DNA of 64,000 bases, taken from NCBI GenBank assembly GCA_023053685.1, contig JALIGW010000003.1, positions 144,231,008 through 144,295,007 of the forward strand, written 5' to 3'. The notes beneath the pieces were generated by a model that searched no databases, was not told where the DNA came from, and saw only the letters and a program-made list of their open reading frames with translations. A program made the translations under genes and the position numbers. How positions within the stretch are numbered: the first letter of the stretch is position 1; each line of letters starts with the position of its first letter. Origin of the DNA: Diadophis punctatus similis. Lineage: Eukaryota; Chordata; Lepidosauria; Squamata; Dipsadidae. This document shows positions 1 to 12,749 of the stretch, piece by piece.

Positions 1-1260
1 AGGCTGGGAAGAAGCGGCCGCTCGCCTCCTGAAGGGGCTGGATTGCGGACCGGGAGCGGGCGAGCCTCCTCCACCCTCCTCCTCCCTCGCCTAGACACTT
101 TTTGTTGGTTTTTGTTTTGTTTATCGAACCGCCAGCTGGAGTGAAGGGCATAGTTTGCCTTGAAAAGTTGAGGGTTTTTTTTTTTAAAGGCTGGTTTTAC
201 AGTATCCGCTTCTGGAGGTATTAAAAAACACACACACACACACACCAAACAGCCACCTTGAAGAGGGAGATCCATGGATGGGTCCTGCCGCTCGGAGGGT
301 TGTTGAATGTAGACATGGGATATACATTGCCTAGTGGTGGTGGGGGGGGGGAGAGAAAGAGAGAGAAAAAAGAGGGAGGGAGGATTGCCTAGTGGGGGGG
401 GGGAGAAAGAGAGAAAAAGAGGGAGGGAAGGAGGATTGCCTAGTGGGGGAAAAAGAGAGGGAGAAAAAAGAGAGGGAGGGAGGATTGCCTAGTGTGAGGA
501 AAAAAGAGAAAGAGAGAGAAAATAGAGGGAGGGAGGGAGGGAGGATTGCCTAGTGGGGGAAAAAAAGAGAGAAAGAGAGAGAAAAAAGGGAGGGAGGGAG
601 GGAAGAAAGATTGCCTAGTGGGGAAAAAAAAAAGAAATAATGCAGACATGTTGTCCCTCCTTTTCCTCCGCCCCCTCCCATCTCCACCCAGAATTAGCAT
701 AAGAGTTGCAACCGTCATTTGAATTAAAAAAAACTGTTTCGAGAAAGTTGCGGAAACTTTGCCGGGCTCGGGTCGAGTTAGTCTTAAGAGCTCCGGGGGG
801 CGACGTGTGTTTGTGTGTGTGTGAGAGAGAGAAAGTTGGGGCTTTAAGGGGCCTGGGTGCAGAAGGTGATAACAGCGGGATGTCCCGTCTCTAGTAGGTA
901 GTTGGGTGAATCCCCGCCGCCGAAAGATCTGTCCTGCTCTCGCCCGATCTCTCCCCCTCCTTCCCTCTCCTCCCCCTCCTCCTCCGCCCCGCTTTCCCGC
1001 GGCCAGCATTTGGGTCTGGAAACGTTGTGATCCTCGCAGCAGCGGCCGGGGAGGGTTGCGTGTTCCGTGTGAGTCCGTATCCCAACGATTCCGTTGGGCA
1101 GATCGATGGTTTCCCCAAAAGCCTTCTGGACCGGAGAGGTAGTCGCTACCGACGTTTTGTGGTGGCCTCTGGGAGATTTGTGCTCGGTATTTTATTTAAC
1201 CTAGATGCGCTCGCTGTTCCCTGCCTCTCTCTCGATCCACATTCGCGATCGTAGGCTGGG
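1..1260 (+). promoter_or_regulatory. ZNF516: CpG-rich block, putative ZNF516 promoter and first non-coding exon
   Basis: Bases 1-110 and about 740-1260 are GC- and CpG-rich, with a NotI-type GCGGCCGC near base 15, in sharp contrast to the AT-rich DNA that follows. This is what a vertebrate CpG-island promoter looks like. The only gene in the window, ZNF516, lies downstream on the + strand and its first coding exon has a splice acceptor, so an upstream non-coding exon must exist; this block is the best candidate. Short open frames here are low-complexity translations and do not resemble proteins. I found no convincing splice donor or TATA box, so exon boundaries are not given. The link to ZNF516 is inference. 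Confidence 0.45.
326..640. repeat. Purine-rich minisatellite, six units
   Basis: The motif ATTGCCTAGTG recurs at 326, 384, 435, 484, 545 and 610, giving unit lengths of 58, 51, 49, 61 and 65 bp. Each motif is followed by G-runs and a GAGAAA/GGGA purine tract. The + strand is almost wholly purine between motifs. Unit lengths differ because the purine tracts differ in length. It lies inside the CpG-rich block. Confidence 0.9.
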
Positions 1261-1493
1261 TTTATATTTGTATGGGTGTGTATGTGTGTGTATCTCAGAG
1301 AAAAGGGAAAGGGAGCCCCCCCCCCCTCTAACCTGTGGAATTTGAAATGCAAATCACCGCCTGTGGGAGTTGAGGCAGAACAAATCAGCATTTATAAAGT
1401 AGGAAAAAGATTTAATGTCTTTGAAGGCGTTGGGCGAATTCTCTCCCCTATTTGGGGAAAAAGAAGTAATGAATCCAATTCCCCCTGTGTTTT

Positions 1494-1494
1494 G

Positions 1495-1528
<34 letters not shown>

Positions 1529-1530
1529 GT
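1494..1530. repeat. (TC)n(TG)n microsatellite
   Basis: About 13 TC units run directly into a short TG run. Other short dinucleotide tracts not listed separately: (CA) at 229-244, (TG)/(GC) at 37327-37360, (TG) at 39107-39130 and (GT)/(GC) at 43051-43083. Confidence 0.9.
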
Positions 1531-4008
1531 GTGATATTGTTGTTAATGTCTGAAACGCAGTTATATGAAGTGCTTACAGGAAAACAGATTACAAGATTAA
1601 CATCTGTTAACATGATCGTTTATCTCCTGCCAAAAATAGGTCAGTCCACTCCTTTCTTAAGGAAGTACAATGACTGGCACATGATTAAATAATGAAATTA
1701 GACTAATGAGTCCATAAATTAAACGAAGGGGAAGGTAGGGGCTTTTTAATCCAACTGGATTCTACTCTTAAGAAAAATGCTGAATTTGAAGAGAGCAATA
1801 TAAGGTTAAAGCTTTCAACAGAGCAGTAAAGCCTCCTCTCTCTATGCCACCAGCCTTTCCTCCCCGCCCCCCCAACCTCCTACTGAAACTGTATGAATAT
1901 TTTCCATCTCTGTGGCTATTGGTTAAGGAGATCAACTCCTACCATGAACATGGATGTTTCTTTCCTAAACTTTTTTTTTAAGTGAGGGGAAAGGGGATAA
2001 TTAAGTGGCAAAGAAGAACAGGGGAAAGTACCCATGTTTTGCTTAGTCCTGCCCTCTAGGAAAGACTGGCAGCCTCGCCCTCCAATCATCAGCTCTCACC
2101 TCTTACTGTGTTTGCATTGCAACTCCAACATTTCAGGCTGGAAGAGCTCTTCCTTTGTATTTTCTACATGCTGCTTCTGCCTTTGTTGGGCTAGGCGCCA
2201 GAATCTAGATAGGTAAATGATACCTTCGCCCACCCGCACCACCCATCTGCTGTCAACCAAAATTCAGTCCTGAAACCAGAACTCTGATCGTGAATAGAAT
2301 TGTCATAAGGTGGTGGTTTCAAGTATCAAGCGGAGATCTGGGGAAGGCAAGGAAGTATAGAATGATCTATTGGTGTGTTTGAACAATGTGGCAGACTTGC
2401 TTATCTTGGGGGGGGGGAAGGAGTGGAGAGTGTCCAAAAAATACACCCATTGCGACTTCAAGAATGTGATTATTTATATCCATTTAAGAGCCATTGCTAT
2501 AAAAGGACTTTTTAATGTGTGGCAGGATCACACTGAATCTATAACACAATAAGGGGTTGAGTTCTTCATGGTTTTCAAAGGAAACTACTGTGTAACAATC
2601 CCCCCTCCCTCTATAGCCCACTGGATAATACAGCATCCTGTTGATTCTTTTTTCCCCACTGCTTAGATTTTTAAATTATCACAAACATAACTTTAGACAA
2701 AAAAAATACTTAAAAGTTCATTTCAGAAAATGTCAGACCTAACTGTCCTGGCACAAAAGAACGACTAGTGGCCAACATATTCCATGATGCTATGAATAAT
2801 GATCATTTCTTTACCACACAATAAGCACATTCAGTAACTAAAGAGCTGGAAAGCTCTCTGCCTGTCATGGATCTGGCCCTGTTCTTTTACTTAAGAAATT
2901 CCTCCCTTTGTCATTCCATTCGTTTTTCCCAATATCAATATTATAACAAGTTTCTGGCTTTAGATCATGAACATATTGTCTGTTAGTATGTACTGTATAG
3001 AAGGATTGGGACAAAAGAGATTGCAGTGTTTTTAAGGTGAAATGCTTGGTTTCTTGCTGGCTTTTTATCTTCTACATTGGGATAAAGGGGTGGGATGGAC
3101 AATTCAAGAACTAAATGCAACCTTTTGTGTTGAAGCCAACTTCCCACTTCACTCTGGAGATGATCAGAACTATTTCTTGTTAGAGAGAAATCTGAGCATG
3201 TTCAAAGAGAGTCCTTTATGCTCTGGCCATGTGCCACATACTTTAATTCATAGCTGATGCACTAAATGAGTTAACTAGCAAAGAGTTTTTCATTAACTCA
3301 CTTGGCAGCCATATATTTAACTTTTAAGAGGACAGAATACCTCAGTAGGAACATTTAGCTATTCAGTTACATAGTTTTGGAATTAGATTTGTTTTTAAGC
3401 TATTTCCTCATACGCCTTTTCTTTAATTTCAGGCAATGTGTGTGCAATGGGTGAGGCAGTGTACCAGTAGTATTGTTCAGCAGCTTTTTGTATATGCAAG
3501 CAATAATTTAATAGAAGACTTGTTCCTTGAACTTCTGAGTTGCTAGTCCACTTTGTTTACTAGCACTGTATTACATTTACGATTACATATTATGGAATTA
3601 GTAAAAGTATTTTAGAAAAAGTAACGTCGACGTTAGGCTAAAGCCTTCATATTTGGTTGACTTCATGTTTGACAGCACAGCTCGCTTTTTGTGTTTATTT
3701 GTAAATCAGTTGTGGTTGTGCTCTTGAAAGGAAATCTGCTGAAATTGGTGGTACAGACTTCTGAGTATATATTGAGTCAGCTTGCATAAATTGATTCCTT
3801 TTGTGATGCAAAAGGAAACTTGTCTTGACTGTCCATGCATCTGAAAAAAAATCTCTCTTTTGTTTTTGCTCAAAAGTGAGCAAAGGAGTTAGATGGGTTC
3901 AAAGATCTATTCACAGCATGTTTAACTTGAAATAATTCCCTCTTGCCTTTTTTTCGAAGTTACATGCATTGAATTGGCAGCTGAAAGTATAGTCAATTCT
4001 CTGGACTA
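1531..4008. other. Intron-like DNA, no gene seen
   Basis: AT-rich non-coding sequence with short homopolymers. No open frame resembling a known protein and no repeat with recognisable ends. Confidence 0.5.
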
Positions 4009-4010
4009 CT

Positions 4011-4165
4011 CAGATAGAATAGAATAGAATTCTTTATTGACCAACTGTGATTGGTCACACAAGGAATTTGTCTCCGGTGCATAAGCTCACAGTGTACACA
4101 TAAACAGCAAGTAATAGGTCATAATGAAGTAATAGATATAAGCTCTATTGAGTTGGAGGGATCTT
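4011..4165 (-). mobile_element. CR1-L3-type LINE 3' end, reverse orientation
   Basis: The block opens with AGATAGAATAGAATAGAATT and continues with the reverse complement of the same 3' tail found at 13070-13138 (the 'cacacaaggaatt' and 'ttctttattg' segments). Only the last part of the element is present, as expected for a 5'-truncated LINE. The GAATA repeat sits at the LINE's 3' terminus. CR1-L3 LINEs with such microsatellite tails are known from snakes. Confidence 0.75.
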
Positions 4166-4639
4166 ACTTTCAGATAACTGCATTTTTCTCAAGTACATTG
4201 GATGAAAGTCCTAAATATCATTCCTCTATATCCTTACCTGGGTGTAAATCTAACTTTAAGCACAACAGGTCTTATTCAGGACAGATAATTGTATGAAAGT
4301 GCATTGTCCCTTATTATTATTTCAAATAATTACAAGGTGGTCAAAGTCCAAATGCTGTTTGGAGTGAGCGGTGGCAAACAACCGTTGCCTTTTGCTTTGC
4401 TGGTATTGCAACTGGAAAACCGAAGCATGTCTGGAGTGATACTCCGGAGGAGGGGGGAGGGTTGTATCGGTTGCCGTCTTGTGTTTGTGTCAGTTTGTAT
4501 TTTATGCCAAGAAGTCCATGAGTGTGTTCTGGAAAAAGCCCAAAAAAATCAGGCTAATCAGGCAGAAGATGGTTATGGAAGAGCTATTTTGAGCTGGACT
4601 TATAGCTGTAAGGGCCGCCCATACCTGTAAAGGAAGGAA

Positions 4640-5120
4640 GGAAGGCCACCCCCTGTTTTTGTCTCTCTCCCCCCCCCCCCACGCACACAACCTTTCCAAC
4701 CGCTTGTTGCTGTGTGTGTGTTAGTCGACAAAAGGGAGGAGGCAGCAGTGAGGCAAAGAGAGGAGGAGTCTCCCTGGCCAGGCGTCCCTTCTCCTCAGTT
4801 GTTTTCTTCCCTTTTTCATCTCACCAGACGTCACACAGCCGTGTAACTGTAATACAAGAAGTGAAAGAGGCTGAGAGAACAGGCTCAACTTCTAACCCTG
4901 AACAAAGGCAAAAAGGATTTGTCAAGGCGCTACCTCTCTCCCTCTTTCCCCCCCCCCCGCCTCCCCCCCCCCAAAAAAGAAGTGGAGGTGGAGAAAAGCT
5001 ACCGCCTGGGATAATCAGACCAGGCTCACTTTCTGTGGGAGGAGAAGCCAGCTCTCGAGGTTACAGGGCTGCCCTGTTGGATTATGTGGGGCTCTGCCTG
5101 GAGAAGTCCTGATTCCGAAG
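4640..5120 (+). other. Exon-like GC-richer block, possible alternative first exon
   Basis: A locally GC-richer stretch with C-runs, purine-rich exon-like text and a CRE-like half site (ACGTCA near 4830). It ends in CCGAAG|GTAATT, a plausible splice donor after base 5120. It could be an alternative 5' non-coding exon of the downstream gene, but no homology is recognised and this rests only on composition and one donor-like site. Confidence 0.2.
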
Positions 5121-5124
5121 GTAA

Positions 5125-7055
5125 TTGCTTTTCTGTGTTCAACTTTGGTTCGGTTATTGTTGAAGGCAAGGCAGAAAAGGGAGTGTTGTAAGGGGTGATG
5201 GCATTCCTGGATCTAGGGGAAGGAGAAATATGTGTCATATGTTTGTGTGTATGTGTATCTGTAAATCTCCATGCGAATTATGGGATGTCTCATCATTCCA
5301 GGGCAACTGGAAGGCTTTCCTTCTGTTGTGGGAAAAGGTTTTAAAAAAAAAAGAAAAAAAGACCATCTCAGATCTTCAGGAAATATAACTTTAGCAGAAA
5401 TCCAGATGTGTTTCTTGGGTGTGAGATTCAGGCAGCCCAGCCCTAGTTTAACAAAAGAGGCAGGGATGCAACCTGAATTCCAGTTCTCATTTCATTTCTT
5501 ATTTTTAGTTTAAGGCGGGCGGGGGCAGTTCTGCATTTCGATACCACTTTGAATCGGAGAAAAATCACTAATGACCTGCTGTCCCTTAGAAATTTTGGTG
5601 AAATTGGGGGGTTTTGCACACTATTTGCCAGGATTTTATGGCCTTTAAGAGTTTAAAAGTTGAAATATGGCTTTAACATTCAATATTCAAGCAGAGTAAA
5701 CAAGAACTGCACTGAAAGCTGCAACAGATAAAACAAAATAAAGGCAATATAAACCAGGATAAATACCATTCTGAAATATAAGTGTTTTATGAAATATGCA
5801 GGCATTATTTTTTTCATTGTGTGTGCATTTATGGGAGGAGGGGAAAAAGCCTGTTTAGCAAGGTTTACTTCCTTTTCTGTCAATAGAACATTTAATTGAA
5901 TTATATCAAAATCAGAAAGGTGTCCTGTTGAAACTTGTATATATATAATTGAATGCTTTTCATCAGATTGCTGAGACTGGAGAGAAATGATATTTATGTT
6001 TGGCTTTTCTAAGAAATTAGAAAGCAGGGCTGCATGGGAACACTTGTTGTATAATTAGGATTACAGCCCAGTTACTCAAGAAGACATCTTTAGTTTTAAA
6101 AGAATAACTGCCATAGCTATCTTGAGTAAGCTGTGAGTAATAAAGTGTTCTTTGGTTTTGTTTGTTTTACTTTGAGTCATTAGATTGGGCATAGCTTTAT
6201 TTAGGCATAGACAACATGAAAGCTCCACCTAGTAAATCTGCTTGTTCATTTGGAGGATTTTAATTGTTGAATTTGTTAGCTCAGTTTTCTCCTAACTGGC
6301 ACCTCCACGTACGTTGGATTTTGGCTGGGAATGCTTGGAAATTAAGTCCAACTCATCTGGATTGATTATTCTGCATTGAAAGGATTTAAAAAAAATAAAT
6401 AAATTAGAATCTGAATATTTTGGGTATATTTAAAATCAAACTTCCCAAGTTTAAATAAACCTTCAATGCAAATTGACAATAGAAGATTAAGGATATTTAG
6501 AAGCTTCTTGGGGATGGTCATGCCCATACACACAGACTGTTAAAAAATATAAGAAGTCTGCTGAATCAAATCAAAACTCTAGTCTAACATCTTCTTTCCC
6601 ATGGTGGCCAGCCACATGATTCTATGTGTGCCCCATGAAAATTCTGAATGCTTACTTAAAATAACTGGCTTGCATTATGTTTTGATATACTGCATTTGAA
6701 TATGGAGGTTCTATAACCAGAGTAGGCCATGTATGTACATTAACATAATTGCACCTGAATATACTGTCCTATGCCATCTTGAAATGTACATTATTAAAAA
6801 TACTTTAATTTTTAAAATTAAAATGAATGATTGAGAACTCTTATGAAAACTTTGAACTTCTTCTGTTGTTGATTTTTTCCAGAACGCTCTTGTGTGTCTT
6901 GAGAACTACTTGGACAGCACAGATGGTCAGCTATTAGGCCCGCTTTTATATACAGCATATCTAACCATACAAAATAAAAATGTAAGGAAGAAAAGGGTGT
7001 ACCTTATTATTTCTAAACCTTTAGAGAAGGTTTAGAATAGGAATCGAGTAATTGG
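5125..7055. other. Intron-like DNA, no gene seen
   Basis: AT-rich sequence without recognisable repeat ends or coding exons. Open frames are short and unlike known proteins. Confidence 0.5.
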
Positions 7056-7057
7056 AG

Positions 7058-7176
7058 CAGTGTTTTGGCAACTTTGAAGATAAGTGGACTTCAACTCCCA
7101 GAATTCCCTAACCAGGCATGTTAGCTGCGGAATTCTGGGAGCTGAAGTCCATGCATCTTAAAGTTGCCCAAATTGA
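7058..7176. mobile_element. Palindromic hAT-type MITE, degenerate
   Basis: Inverted arms: GGCAACTTTGAAGA, then 'gtggacttcaactcccagaattcc', is mirrored by 'ggaattctgggagctgaagtcc', then TCTTAAAGTTGCC. The same arm sequence makes up the better preserved copy at 18018-18161. The outermost termini are eroded and no clean 8-bp duplication is visible. Confidence 0.7.
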
Positions 7177-7179
7177 GAA

Positions 7180-10100
7180 ATTGAATTGGGATGATCCAGA
7201 AGAAAAACTTTGCATGATTCGGGGAATAAAAAGAGGAAGCAGTGACATCAGATCTGGGCAGGTTTACAGTGGGAAAAGGGAGAGCCAATACCTAGAAAAA
7301 GGACATTGGATGAGTGATCTTGAAGCAGAGAGAAAAAAATATGTGACTAAATTGATAGAATGTGCCAGGACTGTGGGATCTGAGAGTTTGTGAAGGCGGT
7401 CTTGAATATGACAACTGTGGAACCAGTAGTAAGCAGAGGCAGAAACTGGTAGTTTTCTCAGAATGAAGAAGCAAGGGCTTTCCTTTCTTCAATATTATTT
7501 TAATTTTGTCTAGGTTTTTTTTTTGCTCATTTCTGAAAATTTCATCACTGTAAGATAGTATAATAACCTGTCTAGGTAGCACACATAAAGTCTGAGTGGC
7601 TCTTCCACTCATAATGTAATTGTTTAAGCATTTTAAGGAAACAGGAACAAAGTAAAAACCCAAGGTCATCAAGAGGCTTATCAAGACAAGGAGATTGATA
7701 AATTGCCTGTCATTTTTATAGGTAGCGTGCCCCCGCTCAAAGCAGAAATTCCACAATTGTAGCCACATTTAAGTAGATGCGAAACCCTACTTTTGCACGT
7801 AAATATTTAGGATTGTGCCTGTTCAGTACCTATTCAGAGGAAATTCTTAAACTGATTTATTTAGCATTTCTGTTTGGAGAGTTTTACTGCAAAAAGAAAA
7901 CCGACAAAAGCAAGAATTTGTTTGCATTAAAATCCAGCCAATTTTAATATCTCAGAGGAGTAATCTTTTAGAGTGAGTTTCATGTATAGGTTTCTGTAGG
8001 ATTAAAAGTCAGCTATTCAGTACTACCGATGAAGGGGACATTTTTGCCTGATAATGCTGATTGGGGAGCAGGAACCAGATGTTCTTTTTCAACTCCTACA
8101 CTACTTTGGTGAGCCTCTGACTTGTTCCGCTCTATTGCAAGAAGTAGTGAAGGTTTCTGCATCTCTAGCACCAGAAGTATGAGGAAACTATGTCCTGCAG
8201 ATAATTCTGACATACAAGAAATTCCAGGAAGTTTTGTATCACCCTTACTTTAAGTATCATTAGCTTTACCCGATACATAAGCATTCTTGATTCCCTGCAT
8301 ATTTTTCCAAGTAGAACTTGTTTGCATACAGTTAACTGTTTATGTTTATAATAAAGCTGATACCCTGGAAAGAATTGTGGGATTTTTTGGGGGGTTATAT
8401 TTTTACTAAGAATGTTTGAACAATTAAAAAAGAAAAATATATAAGAAAAAAGAAAATATATCAAGAAATGAATAAATGGGGAATTTATAAGCATCATAGA
8501 ATTACTGTAGGTTGAATAAAGTTCTCAGTCTCTTGCTGAAGTTCGGAGAGGAGTAGGGAGGAGGGAAAGAATTTTAAGCTTGTGTCAATCACAAATGAAG
8601 ACTATAAATGCACTCTTAACAACCTGCTACTGTTGGCCGGATCTAGGTTTCTAGGCAGTTGCTATAATGGGTGCCTTGATATTAAAACTGCTAAGTGGCT
8701 GCGTTTGCTCATTGCATTAAGCTACAGGTTTTAAAATCATTTTGGGATTGGTGGGCACATTTAAAAATTTGGAAAACATTGTGAATGCTGTGCTGGAACA
8801 ATTTGTCCATTGATAACAATAGTTATCATAGGACATAGTTTTAAAAAGCTCATTTTCTGGAATTTTAAAAGTTACATAGCAGGATGCTTCTCTGGTTCTC
8901 CCTGTTTTAGAGGAGCATTTGACCACACAAACCAAATGTTTGGTTCACAAACATATTTTTTGGAAATGAAGGTGATTCTGTAGTTTGTTGTTTTCTGTTA
9001 CAGTACACCGGCTTCCCATATCTTTATTATTATTATTAGTAGTAGTAGTACTATATTAGTATATGTTTAGATAAGCAAAAAGCTTGGCAGTTGTAAAATA
9101 AGGTTTTCTATAGACACATTGGTCAAATTGGGTTAACTGGGTTCCCACTGTATACTTAGTTAAAACCAAACTGCATTGTGACAGTGCAGTGCGTAAACCC
9201 AGCCAGTGAATAATGCTGGGTTAAAAAAAAAAAAAAGAGCTCAGCAGCATGATGTCCAGATGCCAGTAAAATTTATGAAGGCTACTGATCAGTGCGCAAC
9301 AATTAAAACCATAGATCAAAAACAATTATGCAAAAAACGCTTCCTTTAGCTTAGCCCTTTTGTGTTTCTGTTTTCATTGGCTAGATGAGAATGCCAATTC
9401 TTCGATGGACTTTTCAGTCAGTGGAATAGTGCAAGAAAATTCAGAACTCTTGTTCCTGAGGAGGAAAAATAGTTTTTCACTACTTTTTCACTACCTCGGA
9501 TATAAACATCTGCTAAAACAAACAATACTCTATTCTAACTTCTGTTTGACTTCCGACTCCTCCATATATGTATTCTTACAGTACTTATGGAATCAGGAAT
9601 GGGTGTGAATCTTTGGGGTCTGTCCAAATGGTCATAGGATTTTTGAATATAATTCTTGATGTCTTCCAATTGAATGAGTATCAGGAAACCTAGTGTGTGT
9701 TCATGCACATTGCTGTATGCAAATAGGCTCTTTTTCCTGACTTGGATTATCCATATAGATTATTTCTCTGAATGCCCAAATAATGCAATCTTGCTTGCTT
9801 CTCCATGCATATAGTACTTGGTGTCCCATGTAAGACTGAAGAGTGAATAGCTCTTTTGTTGTTAACTGTTATGTTAACTGTGCCAGTTAATGGCACAAGC
9901 TTCTGTTGTGTTGGCATGTAATCCCATTTTCCTCAAAGTAGTAAGCCAGTTTGAGATCTGTTTGTTATTTTATTGACACTTGTCTTCTATTACCATCTAA
10001 GGACAGTAGCGTCTGTCTATTTTAGTCCTCTAAGAATTGGTTCAAATATCATGACAACTGTTTTAATCATGGCAATAACTGCTCATCTGAGTATTGAGCA

Positions 10101-11670
10101 AGCATCATCACATGATTACAGTACATATGTAAAAGACTGGGGAAGGCAGTGGAAACCATTGAGATACAAGAAGCTGCTGCTTTTGAAAAAAATGAAATAG
10201 GCAGAAAACACAAATGTATAGAGTACTGGAGAACAAAGAATCCCTTGGAAAATATTTAGTTTAGAACGGTTGGTAAATACTTCTTAAAAATACTCTTAAC
10301 ATTTAGTTTATGCTTCAGAGATCTCTTAGAGGCAAAGTTTAACAATAGCAACATTATCAGTGATAGTTCACTCCAGCATTATGAGTGGATTTCTAAGTAA
10401 GCAAATATTCGGTGTATTTAATATTAGAAAAGTGCTTTCAAATGTTGCAAAATATCAAATATCTTAGAATATTTAGAGTAGGAATGTAATTTAGAAATGT
10501 ACAAAGTACCAACATTGTTTCTAATAATTCCTGTTCCATATTCTTCATCAGGTTAAATAATGTATTGAATACTTGAACATTAAATATGTAATTAAGAAAT
10601 ATATATTGAAAATATTTTGCAGGTTTGGGTCAGTTCATTGTACAGAATAGTTTGTCCTGTCCTGAATGGATTTCATACTTTGATATCCATTCCTAGTTTG
10701 GAGATAAAATATAGTTTGTCATATTTGTATTTGGTGCAGTTCAAATATCAGGGTAAATATTTTTTTCAGACCAAGAAACTTCAGCTCATTACATCCCAAA
10801 GCTTGGTAAGATATAATGATATAAAAATCAGATGAATGGAACTAAATACAAAGGCAACATGAACTTGAATTATGCCAGACATGGTTTGAGTTTTATTATC
10901 AGATAATTGTTACTTGGCCTTAGTTGTGATCTGGAAGTGGTCTCTAATTTCACACTTAATATAAATCATAATTCTAACTGTAGTTCCAGAGTAGCCACAA
11001 TCAATAACTGATGACTATGAGCTGGCTTGAATACAGCTGGTTTAGATAAATATACTGCATTTTGTATATTTTGTCTGAATTCAGTTGTTTTGTCAACTTT
11101 ATCATATTACTGTGCATGATTTATTATAGAATTCCAATGTCTTTGTATTTTTAAGCTGCAATGTAATTTTATACTTGATGGATTTTTGTATTACCAATAT
11201 AGAACTGGATGAACTCTTCGGGGAAAAGTGAGATAATAATCAAGTGTGCTGCTTTGTATTGTCTTTATTAAATTCAGTATTAACAATCTTGTGAAGTCCT
11301 CTTCAGTATTTATTCACAAATACAGAAAAATGCTGCTAAAAGACACCTCTTTATAATTTTGAGCCTCTAAGAAAGTAACAAAGGCAGTTGGAGACAAAAA
11401 TTTAAATTACAGCAGAGCAATTATACTCTGCTTTTTACAGGGAAGTAAATATAAGTGCATGATGTCTCCAGAATTCTTAATACATGTAGAAATATAAATA
11501 GCCCCTCCCCAAAGAACCCCACTTTCCAAAAAAGGCCCCAAACCTCATCCTCATTCCCTTAAATGTTATTGTTTTACTGTTATGTCCCTGTGGTCTTTGG
11601 CCCCTGAAAATTTTTTTTTAGAATTAGTACATATACATGTTATTTCTGTCTTATATGATATGCTTAATGA
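7180..11670. other. Intron-like DNA, no gene seen
   Basis: About 4.5 kb of AT-rich non-coding sequence. A small (TTA)n(GTA)n tract lies at 9031-9052. No coding exon or intact repeat is recognised. Confidence 0.5.
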
Positions 11671-11699
11671 ACCTTACCTAACCTAACCCTAACCCTCTA

Positions 11700-12311
11700 T
11701 TAAACTACTGAAGTTTGCAGATGATACGACAGTGATTCGTCTCATTCGAGACAATGATGAATCTGCATACAGACAGGAGGTTGAACAACTAGCCTTGTGG
11801 TGCAGTCAGAACAATCTTGAACTATATACACTCAAAACTGTATAAATGGTGGTAGATTTTAGGATAAACCCTTCTATACTATCACGTCTTACAATACTAG
11901 ACAACACAGTATCAACAGTACAGATCTTCAAGTTTCTAGGTTCTATCATATCTCTATCAAATGGACACCTAACATCAAAAACGTCATCAAAAAAGCACAA
12001 CAAAGAATGTTCTTTCTGCGCCAACTCAGAAAGCTCAAACTGCCCAAGGAGCTGCTGATTCAGTTCTACAGAGGAATTATAGAGTCTGTCATCTGCACCT
12101 CTAAAACTGTATGGTTTGGCTCTGCAACCAAACAAGACAGACATAGACTTAAACAGATAATTAGAACTGCAGAAAAAACAATTGCTACCAACCTGCCTTC
12201 CATTGAGGACCTGTATACTGCACGAGTCAAAAAGAGGACTATGAAAATATCTACAGACCCCTCACATCCTGGACATAAATTGTTTCAACTTCTCAAAACG
12301 ATGCTATAGAG
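11700..12311 (+). pseudogene. Reverse transcriptase C-terminal fragment of CR1-L3 LINE (dead)
   Basis: Translation gives the reverse transcriptase catalytic block FADDTTVI near 11714. After several frame breaks come the thumb/C-terminal segments KKAQQRMFFLRQLRKLKLP (about 11990-12045) and QFYRGIIESVICTS (about 12060-12100), followed by WFGSATKQDRHRLK. This order is typical of CR1/L2/L3-group LINEs. A stop follows 'LKTV' near 11845, and at least one frameshift lies between 11950 and 12000. It is a dead copy. Confidence 0.8.
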
Positions 12312-12749
12312 CAGTGATGGTGAACCTTTTTTCCCTCGGGTGCCAAAAGCACGCACGCGCACGCTATTGCGCACATGTGAGTGCCCACACCAATAATTCA
12401 ATGCCCGCTGCACATGATCCCCCGTGTTGCCCCTCCCCCAATGCATGCACGCATGATCCCCCACTCCCCCGTTTCCCGACTTCAGGTGGGCCCAGTAGGC
12501 CCATTTTTCGCCCTCCCCAGGCTCCAGAGGTTTTCTTGGAGCCTGGGGAGGGTGAAAACGGCTTCCCCCGTCCCCCTGGAGGCCCTCCGGAGGCCAAAAA
12601 TGCCCTCCCAGAGCCTCCACGCAAGCCGACAATCAGCTGGCCAGCGCGCACATGCGCACTGGAGCTGAGTTAGGGCAACGGCTCGTGTGCCGGCAGATAT
12701 GGCTCCGCGTGCCACCTGTGGCACGCGTGCCATAGGTTCGCCATCACTG
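12312..12749. mobile_element. Non-autonomous hAT element with 8-bp target duplication
   Basis: Terminal inverted repeats CAGTGATGG...CCATCACTG. Flanks CTATAGAG (12304-12311) and CTATAGGG (12750-12757) form an 8-bp duplication with one mismatch, the hallmark of hAT insertion. The 438-bp interior is GC- and CpG-rich and codes for nothing recognisable. It lies inside the CR1-L3 LINE. Two further copies with the same ends are at 16235 and 32166. Confidence 0.9.

Noticed and set aside
440..1142. Open frames of 70-190 codons across the CpG-rich start, both strands
   Set aside because: They translate purine/pyrimidine tracts and CpG-rich text into runs of Gly, Arg, Pro, Ser or Phe with no domain. 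They fit a promoter and non-coding exon.
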